Source: Apostichopus japonicus
Lineage: Eukaryota > Echinodermata > Holothuroidea > Aspidochirotida > Stichopodidae
Assembly (NCBI RefSeq): GCF_037975245.1
Contig: NC_092561.1
Location: 1,216,501 to 1,280,500, forward strand
Length of the DNA: 64,000 nucleotides
Direction: 5' to 3'
Below are positions 35,801-48,140 of the stretch, piece by piece (the stretch's first letter is position 1; each line of letters begins with the position of its first letter). The notes beneath the pieces are model-generated. The model was not told the origin of the DNA. It ran no database searches and saw only the letters and a list, made by a program, of their open reading frames with translations. Both the position numbers and the translations under genes were made by a program.

Positions 35801-38417
35801 AAAAGGCAAAATTTATTACCTTTGCTGATGATACAACATTTAGTTTTTTCCAAAACAAGCCATTTTTAAAGGTTGTAATTTTTACATGCAGAGGAGGAAT
35901 TTAAAAATATTTTCACTTGGCTTAATGCAAACAAGTTATCTTGAAATATATATATTTTTGATAATGAAAAGGTACAATGAAAGTAATATTTCATTAATTC
36001 TAATTGGGGGGCACGTCAATTATTCCTCATCATGCACAAAATTCCTGGGAAATTTTAATTGACAACAAACTGCATTGTAAAGAGTTACTTCTTACGTTGA
36101 AAACAATAGTCTGTGCAATTGGTATTATTTACAAAACCAAGAACTTTCTCTCTTCATAAAAATGTGCTCATGATGCGCTGATCATTCTTTAAGTACCCCC
36201 TCCTACCCCCCCCCCGCCACGTCTTAATAATAGCTTATGACTATGGGGGAACGCCAACAACACTCATTTAAATAATCCGCATCCCATAGTGAAAAAGAAA
36301 TAAGAAAAAGGGAACAGAAAGATTATCAGATATATTCACAGTGTTCCATACAATACCAATAGTGCACCTCTGTTTTAGGAGTCTGACATATTTTCGAGCT
36401 TTACAGTTATCAACTTGGGAGTTTTATGTATAAATGTTATCTCAGACTCTTACCAATATGGTCGAATTCGACCGCACTGGCCTAGCTCTTCCACTGGTTA
36501 ATATAATAAATGAATCAGGTACATTTTTATCCATTGTCTTTGAAACTCATCGCAGCAGTTAGCCAATAGTGTAATATTATTTATTTATTTACTATTTTCA
36601 CTATAATTTTGGTCATTCATCCCGCTTTGTGTCTTCTTTGTTTTTCATCAGAAACTCCCTTTACATTTCTAAATTTCCAGTGGGCAAACAGGTCTTTCAC
36701 TAGACATAACAAGTTTAATATCGCATCATGGCGCAATAAGGATTTACCACAAATTACAGATAATTCGACAGATCCTTCTAACGCCGAGAAGGTACCCTTC
36801 AATGACCGGCTCGTTCAAACTGATGCGGCAACTCCGTCTGAGAGATTGGTCGAGGACAACTTACTGAATAATCGCACAAAAACCAACGAGATGGATTTAT
36901 CTGAAGTGGTAATCAAATTATCTTTCTATCTATCTAGTTGAATTTAATACCATGTAATATGTTGCAGATCGTAACTCGCTATATGGTTGTAACGTCTATC
37001 AAGTTAATGGTATTTGAAATTCAAGAAACGTTCACAATAACATTTTAAACAAAGTCAATTGTTAGCTATAGCGCGATTCTCATTGGGTTTATGCTACCAA
37101 GTGTTATATCTAACTAAATCTGTTATAGGCGTAAAAATGTATCGTATAGTGTAGGCTACTGTAATGATATGCAAATACTGATTGCAAATATATCCCGTTG
37201 TTCTATAACTGGGTGGTAGATGCCACGTACATGCATGTAGGGTAATAATGGGTTAGATTGATTAACCAAAATAACGAACTAATTATAAATTGGGATGAAC
37301 ACATGTATTTTCTTTATGGAACGCTTAAAATCTGATCTTGATGTTGTTAAAGTACAGTCCAGCAGTTTTAAAATGAATTTTGATGTAAAAATATATGTAC
37401 TGTCACAGTGAAATAACTGGTACAATAATAGGGAATTCATTTATTCTCTCTCTTTGTAGGCAGCCATGATGTATGTAGTAACATCGTGTCAAAACTTGTT
37501 GATACTTATGGCCTTCATTGCCATTATGTTAAAACAATGCATTCTGACAGATAGAATATTGATTTTTGTTTTAATAATTCTAGTTTGAATGTGGTGAAAC
37601 GTGCCAGGAAATAATTCAGCAACACAGACAGCGGATCCTACAAGATTCTTGTCATAAGAAACCTATCAACGGTCCGCCCTCTCTATGGAACAAAACTACA
37701 GGTCACTTAAATCCATCGGAAATGAGAAGACTTGGACATATATATCCTATACACAGTATGGGTGTTTTATTCTGTACTGTACCGAAAGGTGGGTCCAGTA
37801 CATGGAAAAAACTCATGTTAGCCGCGATTGGACGCATTGAGACCCCCGAGAGTTACAAGGGAGACATTCACCCATTGTTTCACAAGGTTGTCAAATCTTT
37901 AGGTAAATATAGTGTTAACGAATCCGAAGAAATGCTCAAGACGTACAACAAGTTTGTTATCGTCAGAGACCCAATGCAACGGATGTTATCACTCTTTCTC
38001 GATAAAGCCGTTGGAAAGCACATATTAAAATTTAACGAAAGTCAGTTTGAGGGATTTTTAAAATTTATTCTGAAGAGTCCGAATAGATTTCAATCAGTAG
38101 GATTCAATGAACATTGGACGCATACTTCGTATTTATGTTTACCTTGTGATATCAATTACAACTTCATTGGACGTTTGGAAACTTCTCAAAGAGATACCAA
38201 ATATATTTTTGATCATTTTCTTCAAAAGGCCAAAGGTAATTACAGTTTGACATTTCATACGAAGCATGATACCAACAGCACAGCTCCCGAAAAGAAAAGT
38301 CATTATTTTTCACAAGTGGATCGGGAAATCCTCCAGGCAATTGTAAAAAAATATGGTATAGATTACGACAATTTTGGATATGATAGAAACATGTATCGTC
38401 TTTTCAAAAACATATAG
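32803..38417 (+). CDS. Carbohydrate sulfotransferase C (CHST8-14-like), 399 aa
   Basis: Exons are 32803-32911, 36652-36908 and 37584-38417. The anchor exon is the K-P type (RAKPVLFLIIICSC). The exon 2 protein is identical to B, D, E and F. The catalytic exon is type II: AVGKHILKF, GFNEHW and SLTFHTKHDTN, one residue shorter than type I. It keeps the A/B/D-type nucleotide loop [10 protein letters not shown] and has a unique ILQAI where the others have ILHAI. The C-terminus is [11 protein letters not shown] then FKNI. It is predicted to be a Golgi PAPS-dependent sulfotransferase; the acceptor cannot be told from sequence. It sits between B and D in the same orientation, and its promoter is type I while its catalytic exon is type II. 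Confidence 0.85.
33029..33346. mobile_element. TIR element (MITE-like), intron 1 of gene C
   Basis: Counterpart of 25486-25800: left caggcggacgtagccag, right end as reverse complement cagggacgtacccag. Here the right arm is cleaner, without the extra TA seen in gene B. Confidence 0.6.
33347..34991 (+). other. Gene C intron 1, middle part
   Basis: Collinear with 25801-27362 plus an extra ~75 bp (about 33737-33780 and 33833-33865) and a fuller 'cagtggcgtgagt...' element near 33992-34108 that is partly deleted in gene B. No gene is recognised. Confidence 0.45.
34992..36302 (+). mobile_element. Fossil non-LTR retrotransposon in intron 1 of gene C
   Basis: Copy of 27363-28676 with the same stops, frameshifts and RT landmarks (KYGFRKDYSTDMAAVNL, VPQGSII, FADDTT). 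As far as I can read it is almost identical to the gene B copy, apart from a shorter C run near 36205. Confidence 0.85.
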
Positions 38418-38782
38418 TGAGGGCGCATAGTGTAGTGGTTGAATTATTATGATTTATAAAACAATGGATTTATATTACATTTACAATATCAACAACTTTC
38501 GTACGACCCACCTATTTACTAGAGTTCTTTGGAATTTTTCTTATACATTATCATTTATAAATTCAGAATTGCATTTAATTACAACAACAAAACTTCTTGC
38601 CTTTTAATGGAGACGGGTTTTTTAATTTGGGTTTGCTTCTTGAAATGACAGAAATTGATTTATTTTGAGGTTTTAATACGATCATTTAACTTAGTAGAGT
38701 TCTTCGGTATTTGTCTCATACATTATTAGTTATAAATAATTTGCCTTAAATTACAAAAAAAAAGGTGAGGACTTATACATAA

Positions 38783-38938
38783 AAGTCCAAAAAGCATAAC
38801 ACACGCATTCCGTATGTGACTAATTACAATCCACTCATCAAATCCTTTATGAGCTCTATTAAACATTCCAATGAACAACGATACAGACTGGATTATGAAC
38901 TATTTGGCTACAATAAAGATGTCAATTCCATGAAATGA
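38783..38938 (+). pseudogene. Sulfotransferase C-terminal relic, 3' flank of gene C
   Basis: Intact 51-codon version of the relic (IPYVTNYNPLIKSF...YRLDYELFGYN) with AATAAA at 38912-38917. Confidence 0.6.
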
Positions 38939-39309
38939 TTCATGTTTTAAAAGTTCTCATTATTTAAGCAACTCGCTAAACAATACTTTGATCAAGTAAC
39001 TTTTTTAGTTTGAACCGTTATTTTTTATTTACTTATTATTTTTTTTAAGTTATATTGCATCGACTTATTTCTTTACAAGCTGAGGGACAGGGTGGGGTTC
39101 ACTCGGGCACCGATACATGGTTGTTCATGATGAAATCTGAACGATTCATTTAGAATAATGTTTACGTTCTTTTCAAAACACCGAGGGTCGTTGCTTATGC
39201 ACATTTCATTTAGAATGTATCATTTGAGCTGTGATCGTTTGTTGTTCTTGTTCTTGTTGCTTTCGGTTAAATATCCTTTAAAATGAACAATTATTGTAAT
39301 TGTTACATA

Positions 39310-40459
39310 TACAGTTATTTCTCTAGGTTAACAAGTCACTGTTTATAGTCACATATGCTTTCCAAGTGGACAGAGACGTAAGTATTACAGGTCACGTGAC
39401 GTCTGTTAATCAGTTCAGCTGAATCAATCTTGAGACTTGTGAATCAGTCTGCGCTCTCATCAGGGAGCTGTTACTCTAACGTTACAGAAGCAGCTCCCTG
39501 CTCCCATTCTAAATCGTTCGGTTCGGTATAGTAGCCCTGGCTCCGACCATTGTGGTCGTATTTGTATCTGTTTTGTATTCGTATTTTATGCACTTTATGC
39601 ATGTACGTATCGTTATGTGGGAATCTTTTTCGGTATTGAGACGTCGTTTTTAACCACTTTCGTTTAAGTGCATATGTTTCTCTTTTTAGTATTATTGAGG
39701 ACTTCATGACGATGTTTTGTCTGTACCATGGCTGATTGTAGAAGTAGACTACGAAATCTACTCAGCGCTCGTTCTTTACTCGTTTATCTATGTGTTATAT
39801 TCTCTGCAAGTACTAGCGAGATTCGAGCCTCGTCGTTACTAACACACAACCATCCAAGCCACATTTGTTTATATACCGCCACCAGTCCACAGTAGGGAAT
39901 ATTTGGGCGCCCCCACCGGAATCTTTAGACTGAGTTTGCGTTACAATATATATCATCCACCCCCACCCCTTCCCCCAACCCCCATAAATTGTGGTTGGAA
40001 GAAGAAAGCCTATAGGGAAAGAATATTCCTGATGATTCCCTTCTTGTAACATATATTTTATTTTCTTGATACTCGCTTCAATCGCCCCTAGAGAGACCAT
40101 CAGCCTGGCTCCTCTATTTCCCTGCCCTTTCTCTTCACTGTAGCCAATACCAGTATACCCCCCTCCCCCTGCATTAGAAATAACAAATAACCTCACTCTC
40201 ACACACGCTTCTGTAAACTGATAGAATCCGGAACAGGAAATGCATTGATCGATCGAATCAACGACTGCTTAGTTCTTGGTACATGTATACATGCAGGACG
40301 GACGTATATACATACATGTTTCTTCAATTGGGTAATAACTTGTTTAACAGATATGAGAAGAACTAAAACTAAAATTGAGAATTAAGGAAAGAGTGACATT
40401 ATTTCAGTGCTTTCGATCATATTCGGTGATATTTGAATCATAAAGTTATAGCTAAAACA
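39310..40459 (+). promoter_or_regulatory. Presumed promoter region of gene D (type II)
   Basis: It has the E-box/CRE palindrome gtcacgtgac at 39391-39400 and the 40-bp palindromic insertion at 39461-39500. The upstream site is ccaagtgg, not an E-box. It is closely similar to the E-F and F-G intergenic regions. Confidence 0.4.
39461..39500. mobile_element. 40-bp palindromic micro-insertion (promoter of D)
   Basis: Arms cagggagctg/cagctccctg, flanked by gctctcat on the left and gctcccat (sharing the last G) on the right. The type I promoters show the undisturbed site gctcccat. Confidence 0.7.
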
Positions 40460-43400
40460 ATGGAGTACATATCATTTAGTTCGTTTCAATGCCGCGCCAA
40501 GCGTGTCTTATTTGTGATGATCATATGTTCCTGTACACTTTGGCTGGCATTCACATCGGTTAGTCGGGGTGAGTATTCTATATCAGTTTAACAAGTGTTT
40601 AAATATTTATACTTTATATACTTTATGTATTCACTGTCTGTTGTATCACTGAATTGACTTAATATCCTAGTCATATGTACCGTGTACAGGCGGACGTAGC
40701 CAGAGATTTGAAAGAGGGCAGAGAGCAGAATTTTCAAAGGGAGCATTATTACACTTAACGGAGCACCATGATGTACAAAGTGCCCTCACGTTGCAGGAAA
40801 TAAACAAAAATAAGTGAATTGTATTTACGTAGCAAACGAACTTTCAGGGCAAAGATTGAGAAGGGTCTTTTAGCTTCCTTCAACCTGAAAGAGGGCTTCA
40901 ATGATATTTCTTGCTTTTAGTTAAATTTTATATTTTGGGGTACTCAAAAGGGGGGGGTGGGCGATCGCTACAATTGCCCCCCCCCCCTCTCCCTGGGTAC
41001 GTCCCTGGTTCTAAATATATTATTCTAACGATGTTTCTTGAATTAGAATTATTATCATAATAGTTTTACACATATCAGCAGAACGTTTTGAGTTTTGAGA
41101 GGGTCATTTAATGGAGTCAGCACCACTGTAATTGTCGTTATATTAGGCTACTTCTTTTAAAGTTCATTTATACCAAACAGCATAGAATGTTTATCATAAC
41201 ACATCCAAGTGCGGATATATTTGCGCTAAGTAGTGACATCCCTGGGGTAAAACCTTTTGTCAGCCAAGTTGGCAAATCATAAAGTGACATCCGAAATCAA
41301 TTTGCATGATATTTGCTTCGTTAAAACTTTAAGGGGCCATATTGATGATAACTATCAAATTACATTAGGCCTAAACATGGAGTAAGTCTTTTATTTTCTT
41401 GCCGAGTAAAGCTGGGTTGTTTGTTTTCTTAATACGTAAATAAATGAACGGAATAATTGATAAGAAGTTAATAACAGGCAAAGCAATGATATATGAAAGA
41501 ATATTACAGTGAATGCATCAGATTTGTGAGTACGCACGGCCAATTAGTGAAATAAAGGGAAGTTACCATGTGCAGTAGGCTAGACTATCAACCTGGGAAT
41601 GACATGATATTACATAGCGACAAACGCCAAATATATATAGTAGTCAACAATCAGCAGTGGCGTGAGTTATGGTGGGGAGGGTGGCTCTCCATTTCTTTCA
41701 TGTCACCCCCACCTCCATCGTCGGTCGAAGGAAATAGTTACATTCTATCGGGGACTGGAATCACTCCTTGCACAATAGACATATACTTATATACCTAATT
41801 TATAAACTAAATATGCCACAGACTGCACCAATGCACCCTCCCCCCCCCCCCCTCATCAAACACACATACATGGAAATCGGCTTCAACGACCCCAGAGTCA
41901 GTCCACCTCCTTTCTTATTTCCCTGTTCTGCCACTGTCTCTTCAGTAACAGCTATAACTCACCCCTATCCCTGCACCCCAACCAACTATATAGCCACTAC
42001 CGGCTTTGACATCATCTGCATGTCACGGATTACGTTAATACACGTTAATACACTATTCCGTGTGGTACGGTACGTATTCCATACTAAAGAATAGCAAATG
42101 GTTCTATACTAACCAAGCAAGTATTGTACATAACGCGCGTGAGTTGACCACACTGATCTGTACAGATCAGTGGTTGACCCGTGTCTATTGGACCGTTTGG
42201 ACGATGTGGGTTCGATAACTCCTACAGTTCTATTTACTCCACTTTCATTGCTTCTAAGTATTGTTCGTAGCCGATGTCCTTTCTTCAGCTATTGTCTGTA
42301 ATCCTGCCTAAATACAATGGCTTCTCTGAATAAGCCTAACAGCATAGACAATGCAGGCGACTATGGTAGGCCATACGGGAAATAATTGTTGATTAAATGT
42401 CTGTACGAATTAAAATTCTATTTAATACCAGCATTAAATAAAATTAATACCGGTATTAAATAGTATTATTACTGGCATTAAATAACATTAATACCGCCAT
42501 TAAATAGACCATTTTTGTTTAGTTGGCACTGCAACTTTAGTTGCGCTATATGGTATAATATGCAATATTATTGACAAGCTTCCTTACATGTTTCCAGCTC
42601 TTGCGCCAGGCGCTAAACTTGCCCCGTTAGTTCATCCATATTCATTCAGGAGTCTTCCAAACTTTTCATAGCGTAATGCTCTTCGAAGATTAATCTAACG
42701 ATCGACAAGATTACGAGAATTTTACGTCTTTATCCTTAATCGATAATTTTTTTTTTACAAATAGTCATCGTACTAATGTGCAGAGTGGTACTATATTAAC
42801 CGATATTTCTGATCATTATCCTATTTTCTGCTGTTAGAAAAACTCTATTCATAAAACATAATTCTTCTAAGAGTGTTGGTTACTTTAATTATACTAGTGT
42901 CAGGATGAATTCGAGGTGAGCTGCTGCCTAAAGATCGGACAGATGTTATCAATCATCAGAATGCAGATTTTGCCTATTTCAAGTTTTCTGTATATAAAAA
43001 GATTTACTCAGACGTTCATAAGGTTGCGTACACTAAAAATGCTTAGGATATGAATCATCTGGCTAGAAACAGCAGGTCTCTAACTATGGGCATGTTTGCA
43101 TATCACCTTCTGTATCTAAATTATTTGAACGTTTCACGTACAATAGAATATCTAATTTTATCCATAATCATATATATCCTAAACACATTTAAGTATGGCT
43201 TTCGTAAAGATTATTCTACAGATATGGCAGCAGTTAATCTATAGTCGATAAAGTTGCAACAGCATTATACAAAATACTTTCAGAATAGGAATCCTCATTG
43301 ATCTCTCACAAGAGGTATTTGATACCAATGACTACATAATTCGTTGAAATAAACTGCTTATGGTTAACGAGGGGTCGCCTTTGACTGCATGGATTGCTAG

Positions 43401-46127
43401 TTACTTGAGGAACAGTATGTCCCCAAGTTGGTGTCCCCCAAGGATCTATCATTGGGACACTATATTTCCTTTCTATATATTAATGATGTTCATTTAACAT
43501 CCGAAAAAAGGCAAAATTTATTACCTTTGCTGATGATACAACATTTAGTTTTTTCCAAAACAAGCCATTTTTAAAGGTTGTAATTTTTACATGCAGAGGA
43601 GGAATTTAAAAATATTTTCACTTGGCTTAATGCAAACAAGTTATCTTGAAATATATATATTTTTGATAATGAAAAGGTACAATGAAAGTAATATTTCATT
43701 AATTCTAATTGGGGGGCACGTCAATTATTCCTCATCATGCACAAAATTCCTGGGAAATTTTAATTGACAACAAACTGCATTGTAAAGAGTTACTTCTTAC
43801 GTTGAAAACAATAGTCTGTGCAATTGGTATTATTTACAAAACCAAGAACTTTCTCTCTTCATAAAAATGTGCTCATGATGCGCTGATCATTCTTTAAGTA
43901 CCCCCTCCTACCCCCCCCCCCCGCCACGTCTTAATAATAGCTTATGACTATGGGGGAACGCCAACAACACTCATTTAAATAATCCGCATCCCATAGTGAA
44001 AAAGAAATAAGAAAAAGGGAACAGAAAGATTATCAGATATATTCACAGTGTTCCATACAATACCAATAGTGCACCTCTGTTTTAGGAGTCTGACATATTT
44101 TCGAGCTTTACAGTTATCAACTTGGGAGTTTTATGTATAAATGTTATCTCAGACTCTTACCAATATGGTCGAATTCGACCGCACTGGCCTAGCTCTTCCA
44201 CTGGTTAATATAATAAATGAATCAGGTACATTTTTATCCATTGTCTTTGAAACTCATCGCAGCAGTTAGCCAATAGTGTAATATTATTTATTTATTTACT
44301 ATTTTCACTATAATTTTGGTCATTCATCCCGCTTTGTGTCTTCTTTGTTTTTCATCAGAAACTCCCTTTACATTTCTAAATTTCCAGTGGGCAAACAGGT
44401 CTTTCACTAGACATAACAAGTTTAATATCGCATCATGGCGCAATAAGGATTTACCACAAATTACAGATAATTCGACAGATCCTTCTAACGCCGAGAAGGT
44501 ACCCTTCAATGACCGGCTCGTTCAAACTGATGCGGCAACTCCGTCTGAGAGATTGGTCGAGGACAACTTACTGAATAATCGCACAAAAACCAACGAGATG
44601 GATTTATCTGAAGTGGTAATCAAATTATCTTTCTATCTATCTAGTTGAATTTAATACCATGTAATATGTTGCAGATCGTAACTCGCTATATGGTTGTAAC
44701 GTCTATCAAGTTAATGGTATTTGAAATTCAAGAAACGTTCACAATAACATTTTAAACAAAGTCAATTGTTAGCTATAGCGCGATTCTCATTGGGTTTATG
44801 CTACCAAGTGTTATATCTAACTAAATCTGTTATAGGCGTAAAAATGTATCGTATAGTGTAGGCTACTGTAATGATATGCAAATACTGATTGCAAATATAT
44901 CCCGTTGTTCTATAACTGGGTGGTAGATGCCACGTACATGCATGTAGGGTAATAATGGGTTAGATTGATTAACCAAAATAACGAACTAATTATAAATTGG
45001 GATGAACACATGTATTTTCTTTATGGAACGCTTAAAATCTGATCTTGATGTTGTTAAAGTACAGTCCAGCAGTTTTAAAATGAATTTTGATGTAAAAATA
45101 TATGTACTGTCACAGTGAAATAACTGGTACAATAATAGGGAATTCATTTATTCTCTCTCTTTGTAGGCAGCCATGATGTATGTAGTAACATCGTGTCAAA
45201 ACTTGTTGATACTTATGGCCTTCATTGCCATTATGTTAAAACAATGCATTCTGACAGATAGAATATTGATTTTTGTTTTAATAATTCTAGTTTGAATGTG
45301 GTGAAACGTGCCAGGAAATAATTCAGCAACACAGACAGCGGATCCTACAAGATTCTTGTCATAAGAAACCTATCAACGGTCCGCCCTCTCTATGGAACAA
45401 AACTACAGGTCACTTAAATCCATCGGAAATTAGAAGACTTGGACATATATATCCTATACACAGTATGGGTGTTTTATTCTGTACTGTACCGAAAGGTGGG
45501 TCCAGTACATGGAAAAAACTCATGTTAGCCGCGATCGGACGCATTGAGACCCCCGAGAGTTACAAGGGAGACATTCACCCATTGTTTCACAAGGTTGTCA
45601 AATCTTTAGGTAAATATAGTGTTAACGAATCCGAAGAAATGCTCAAGACGTACAACAAGTTTGTTATCGTCAGAGACCCAATGCAACGGATGTTATCACT
45701 CTTTCTAGATAAAGTTGTTCATAAGCACAAATTAAAATTTAACGAAAGTCAGTTTGAGGGATTTTTAAAATTTATTCTGAAGAGTCCGAATAGATTTCAA
45801 TCAGTAGGATTCGATGAACATTGGACGCATACTTCGTATTTATGTTTACCTTGTGATATCAATTACAACTTCATTGGACGTTTGGAAACTTCTCAAAGAG
45901 ATACCAAATATATTTTTGATCATTTTCTTCAAAAAGCCAAAGGTAATTACAGTTTGACATTACGACCTACGATACATGAAACCAACAGCACAACTCCCGA
46001 AAAGAAAAGTCATTATTTTTCACAAGTGGATCGGGAAATCCTCCACGCAATTGTAAAAAAATATGGTATAGATTACGACAATTTTGGATATGATAGAAAC
46101 ATGTATCGTCTTTTCAAAAACATATAG
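40460..46127 (+). CDS. Carbohydrate sulfotransferase D (CHST8-14-like), 400 aa
   Basis: Exons are 40460-40568, 44359-44615 and 45291-46127. The anchor exon is the K-R type (RAKRVLFVMIICSC). The catalytic exon is type I (VVHKHKLKF, GFDEHW, LRPTIHETN) with TTPEKK in place of TAPEKK. The codon that is ATG (Met) in the other genes 11-12 residues upstream of SMGVLF is ATT (Ile) at 45429. It is internal to the spliced protein, so function should be unaffected, although single-exon predictions would start later. It has the nucleotide loop [10 protein letters not shown] and 3'-phosphate motif [15 protein letters not shown]. It is predicted to be a Golgi sulfotransferase with unknown acceptor. Its promoter is type II and its catalytic exon type I, the reverse of gene C. 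Confidence 0.85.
40687..41007. mobile_element. TIR element (MITE-like), intron 1 of gene D
   Basis: Counterpart of 25486-25800 with a slightly longer C run. Ends are caggcggacgtagccag and, as reverse complement, cagggacgtacccag. Confidence 0.6.
42146..42670. other. Divergent patch in gene D intron 1 with a 22-bp perfect palindrome
   Basis: B, C, E and F are nearly identical over this part of intron 1. Gene D instead has many substitutions and indels from about 42146 to about 42660. It includes an inserted perfect 22-bp palindrome (42151-42172, halves cactgatctgt/acagatcagtg) bracketed by gttgacc on both sides. Outside the patch D returns to near identity. A conversion tract from another repeat copy is the simplest explanation. 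Confidence 0.7.
42698..44009 (+). mobile_element. Fossil non-LTR retrotransposon in intron 1 of gene D
   Basis: Copy of 27363-28676 with the same inactivating changes and RT landmarks. It lies just right of the divergent patch and is again almost identical to the other copies. Confidence 0.85.
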
Positions 46128-46494
46128 TGAGGGCGCGTAGTGTAGTGGTTGAATTATTATGATTTATAAAACAATGGATTTATATTAACATTTACAATAT
46201 TAACAACTTTCGTACGATCCACCTATTTACTAGAGTTCTTTTCAATTTTTCTTATACATTATCATTTATAAATTCAGAATTGCATTTAATTACAACAACA
46301 AAACTTCTTGCCTTTAAATGGAGACGGGTTTTTTAATTTGGGTTTGCTTCTTGAAATGACAGAAATTGATTTATTTTGAGGTTTTAATACGATCATTTAA
46401 CTTAGTAGAGTTCTTTGGTATTTGTCTCATACATTATTAGTTATAAATATTTTGCCTTAAATTACAAAAGAAAAAGGTGAGGACTTATACATAA

Positions 46495-46650
46495 AAGTCC
46501 AAAAAGCATAACACACGCATTCCGTATGTGACTAATTACAATCCACTCATCAAATCCTTTATGAGCTCTATTAAACATTCCAATGAACAACGATACAGAC
46601 TGGATTATGAACTATTTGGCTACAATAAAGATGTCAATTCCATGAAATGA
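46495..46650 (+). pseudogene. Sulfotransferase C-terminal relic, 3' flank of gene D
   Basis: 51-codon relic without the extra stop seen after gene B; AATAAA at 46624-46629. Confidence 0.6.
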
Positions 46651-47019
46651 TTCATGTTTTAAAAGTTCTCATTATTTAAGCAACTCGCTAAACAATACTT
46701 TGATCAAGTAACTTTTTTAGTTTGATTCGTTATTTTTTATTTACTTATTATTTTTTTTTTAAGTCATATTGCATCGACTTATTTCTTTACAAGCTGAGGG
46801 ACAGGGTGGGGTGCACTCGGGCACCGATACATGGTTGTTCATGATGAAATTTGAACGATTCATTTAGAATAATGTTTACGTTTTTAAAACACCGAGGGTC
46901 GTTGCTTATGCAAATTTCATTTAGAATGCATCATTTGAGCTGTGATCGTTTGTTGTTCTTTTTTTCTTCTTTGGGTTAAATATCCTTTAAAATGAACAAT
47001 TATTGTAATCGTTACATAT

Positions 47020-48140
47020 ACATATTTACTAGAGAAATAGACAAGCTATTTCTCTAGGTTAACATGTCACTGTTTTAGTCATATATGCTTTCCACGTGGA
47101 CAGTGACGTTATATTATAGGTCACATGACGTCTGCTCACCAGCTCAGCTGACTCAATCTCATGACTTGTGAATCAGTCTTCGCTCCCATTCTTAATCGTT
47201 CGGTTCGGTATAGAAGCCCTGGCTCCGACCATTGTGGTCGTATTTGTATCTGTTTTGTATTCGTATTTTATGCACTTTATGCATGTGCGTATCGTTATGT
47301 GGGAATCTTCTTCGGTATTGAGGCCTCGTTTGTAACCATTTTCGTTTAAGTGCATATGTTTCTCTTTTTAGTATTATTGAGGACTTCATGACGATGTTTT
47401 GTCTGTACCATGGCTGATTGTAGAAGTAGACTACGAAATCTACTCAGCGATCGTTCCTTACTCGTTTATTATGTGTTATATTCTCTGCAAGTACTAGCGA
47501 GATTCGAGCCTCGTCGTTACTAACACACAACAATCCTAGCCACATTTGTTTATATACCGCCATCAGTCCACAGTAGGGAATATTTGGGCGCCCCCCCCCC
47601 GGAATCTTTAGACTGAGTTGGCGTTACAATATATATCATCCACCCCACCCCCTTCCCCCAACCCCCATAAATTGTGATTGGAAGAAGAAAGTCTATAGGG
47701 AAAGATTTTCCTGATGATTCCCTTCTTGTAACATATATTTTATTTTCTTGATATTCGCTTCAATCGCCCCTAGAGAGACCATCAGCCTGGCTCCTCAATT
47801 CCCCTGCCCTTTCCCTTCACTGTAGCCAATACCAGTATACCCCCTCCCCCTGCATTAGAAATAACAAATAACCTCACTCTCACACACACTTCTGTAAACT
47901 GATCGAATCCGGAACAGGAAATGCATTGATCGATCGAATCAACGACTGCTTAGTTCTTGGTACATGTATACATGCAGGACGGACGTATATACATACATGT
48001 TTCTTCAATTGGGTAATAACTTGTTTAACAGATATGAGAAGAACTAAAACTAAAATTGAGAATTAAGGAAAGAGTGACATTATTTCAGTGCTTTCGATCA
48101 TATTCGGTGATATTTGAATCATAAAGTTATAGCTAAAACA
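47020..48140 (+). promoter_or_regulatory. Presumed promoter region of gene E (type I)
   Basis: Like the gene C promoter: E-box ccacgtgg at 47092-47099, downstream site cacatg, no palindromic insertion (empty site gctcccat at 47182-47189), and the same short ctagagaaatag inverted repeat. Confidence 0.4.

Noticed and set aside
39813-40202. 129-codon minus-strand frame (MRVRLFVISNAGGGG...) upstream of sulfotransferase genes
   Set aside because: It occurs in every unit only because the units are copies. It is broken by indels in the B, C and E versions, is compositionally biased by C-rich runs and matches no family I know. It lies in the presumed promoter.
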